Shown: in pieces, positions 7,331 to 8,135 of the stretch
Numbering within the stretch: the stretch's first letter is position 1
How the letters are laid out: the number at the start of each line of letters is the position of its first letter
Source of the DNA: Candidatus Sulfotelmatobacter sp.
GTDB taxonomy: Bacteria; Acidobacteriota; Terriglobia; Terriglobales; SbA1
Direction: 5' to 3'
DNA: 8,135 nucleotides
Assembly: GCA_030151135.1 (NCBI GenBank)
Contig: JASLEQ010000332.1
Location: 1 to 8,135, forward strand
Made by a program: the position numbers and the translations under genes
The notes under the pieces: generated by a model
Seen by the model: the letters and a program-made list of their open reading frames with translations, nothing else
The model's database searches: none
Told to the model about the DNA's origin: nothing

Positions 7331-7406
7331 AGGAAATTGGATGATTGTGGATTGCACTGTCGGGCCGGATCTGGACCGCTTACGAACTGGATATCCGCTA
7401 TAACGG
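7331..7406 (-). promoter_or_regulatory. DeoR-kinase intergenic gap with an operator-like word
   Basis: The 76-base gap (49 bases if the GTG start is used) shows no terminator, so co-transcription of repressor and kinase is likely. On the minus strand it holds TTCGTAAGCG (7377-7386), nine of ten bases identical to TTCGTAAACG in the palindrome before the first kinase (3003-3012). It may be an internal operator or chance; the TTTCGCA word itself is absent here. Confidence 0.25.
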
Positions 7407-8135
7407 TCAGACCAGGGTGACTTCGATACCCGCTTGCTTGAGCGCCCGCAAGTCGGACTTCGGGGCGCCTCGGTCGGTGATCACTTCTTGTAAAGCAGAA
7501 GTTGGCGAAATCAGCGAGAGACTGCGACGGCCGAACTTGCTGGAATCGCATACAGCGACTGTTTTCTTCGCGATCTCCACCATCACCCGATTGACTTTGG
7601 CTTCGAGCAGGTTTGGCGTGCTCAGTCCGTAATGCACATCGAAGCCGTCGACGCCCAGAAACAGAACATCGGCACTTAAGCGCCGCAACGTTTCTTCCGC
7701 GATCGGGCCGACCAGCGAAAATGAGTTCTTACGTAAAGTGCCGCCGGTCAGAATAACTTCGACAGAAGCTCCAGTGAGCTCGGCCGCGATGTTGACTGCG
7801 TTGGTCACAATTGTAAGGTTTTGGAACTGTCGCAAGGCGCGGGCGATCGCTGTAGTCGTGGTGCCGGAGTCCAGGATGAGCACCTGGCCTTCTTTCACCC
7901 TCTGCGCGGCGTGTTCCGCAATGCGCAGTTTCTCCTGGTGATGGAGCTTTTCCTTTTCGCGCAGCGTGGGGTCCTCGAGGGCGCCCTGGCGCGAAGGCAG
8001 GGCGCCACCGTGCGTACGATGCACGAGGCCATGAGCATGGAGTATCTCGAGATCTTTGCGGATCGTAACCTGCGATGTTTCGAATTGGTGGGCGAGTTCC
8101 GTGACTAGAACTCGTCCCTGATGATTCAACAGGTC
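7407..8135 (-). CDS. DeoR-family transcriptional regulator, 5'-truncated
   Basis: This is a cytoplasmic DNA-binding repressor of the DeoR/GlpR family, which typically controls sugar catabolism and releases DNA on binding a phosphorylated sugar. The frame is open to the right edge; the first visible residues are DLLNHQGRV, which in this family sit some 10-15 residues after the start, so the true start lies outside the window. The TTG at 8129 encodes an internal Leu. The winged helix-turn-helix carries the family signature SQVTIRKDL at visible residues 21-29, then HRTHGGA. The sensor domain shows LDSGTTTTAIA, IVTNAVNIA, LTGGTLR, the VGPIAEETL stretch, FLGVDGFD..YGLSTPN..EA and CDSSKFG, all DeoR C-terminal phosphosugar-pocket landmarks. 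It is upstream of the PfkB kinase on the same strand. Candidate targets are that operon and the TTTCGCA sites before the first kinase and the hydrolase. The exact effector is unknown. Confidence 0.93.
   Translation of the reverse strand, partial: DLLNHQGRVLVTELAHQFETSQVTIRKDLEILHAHGLVHRTHGGALPSRQGALEDPTLREKEKLHHQEKLRIAEHAAQRVKEGQVLILDSGTTTTAIARALRQFQNLTIVTNAVNIAAELTGASVEVILTGGTLRKNSFSLVGPIAEETLRRLSADVLFLGVDGFDVHYGLSTPNLLEAKVNRVMVEIAKKTVAVCDSSKFGRRSLSLISPTSALQEVITDRGAPKSDLRALKQAGIEVTLV

Noticed and set aside
1071..7401. Shared GGATATCCGCTAT at about 1071 and at 7389
   Set aside because: One copy is in receptor coding sequence and the other in an unrelated gap; a single 13-base match around a palindromic core is likely chance.

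Overview
The window looks like part of an Acidobacteriota chromosome, probably of the soil Terriglobia type. The main reason is the truncated outer-membrane receptor at the left end. It has the Oar-like signature common in that phylum: a conserved QFGATIGGPI..KLFFFGDY stretch at the plug/barrel boundary and an FRMDAFNVFNHP..G stretch near a C-terminal Phe. Base composition is moderately GC-rich and even across the window. I see no insertion sequence, phage gene, tRNA, rRNA or CRISPR array.

Layout, left to right. (1) 2-2944 (+): 3' part of a TonB-dependent, Oar-like receptor, closed by a textbook UUCG-loop terminator at 2966-2991. (2) 3041-3940 (+): a fructokinase-like PfkB sugar kinase, with a palindromic operator-like site just upstream. 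(3) 3941-4148: a 208-base intergenic region with tandem TGCGAAAT repeats and a TATACT -10 box. (4) 4149-6401 (+): a lipoprotein with a divergent GH36 (clan GH-D) alpha-galactosidase-type fold. (5) 6404-7330 (-): a second, different PfkB sugar kinase, converging on the hydrolase with two bases between the stop codons. (6) 7407-8135 (-): a DeoR-family repressor whose first codons lie beyond the right edge. It is upstream of the second kinase and probably co-transcribed with it.

Taken together this reads as a small carbohydrate-use locus. The receptor could import or bind an oligosaccharide, the envelope-anchored hydrolase could cleave an alpha-galactoside-like bond, and two cytoplasmic kinases could phosphorylate released sugars. 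The DeoR protein could sense a phosphosugar. The 7-mer TTTCGCA (reverse complement TGCGAAA) occurs upstream of the first kinase and twice upstream of the hydrolase. It resembles the TTTCG-type half-sites of DeoR-family operators, which hints that one regulator ties the locus together. Substrates are not determined by the sequence. No transporter, sucrose hydrolase or galactose pathway gene is present in the window. No wholly new system is evident; the most notable items are the divergent hydrolase, the two-kinase arrangement and the shared putative operator.
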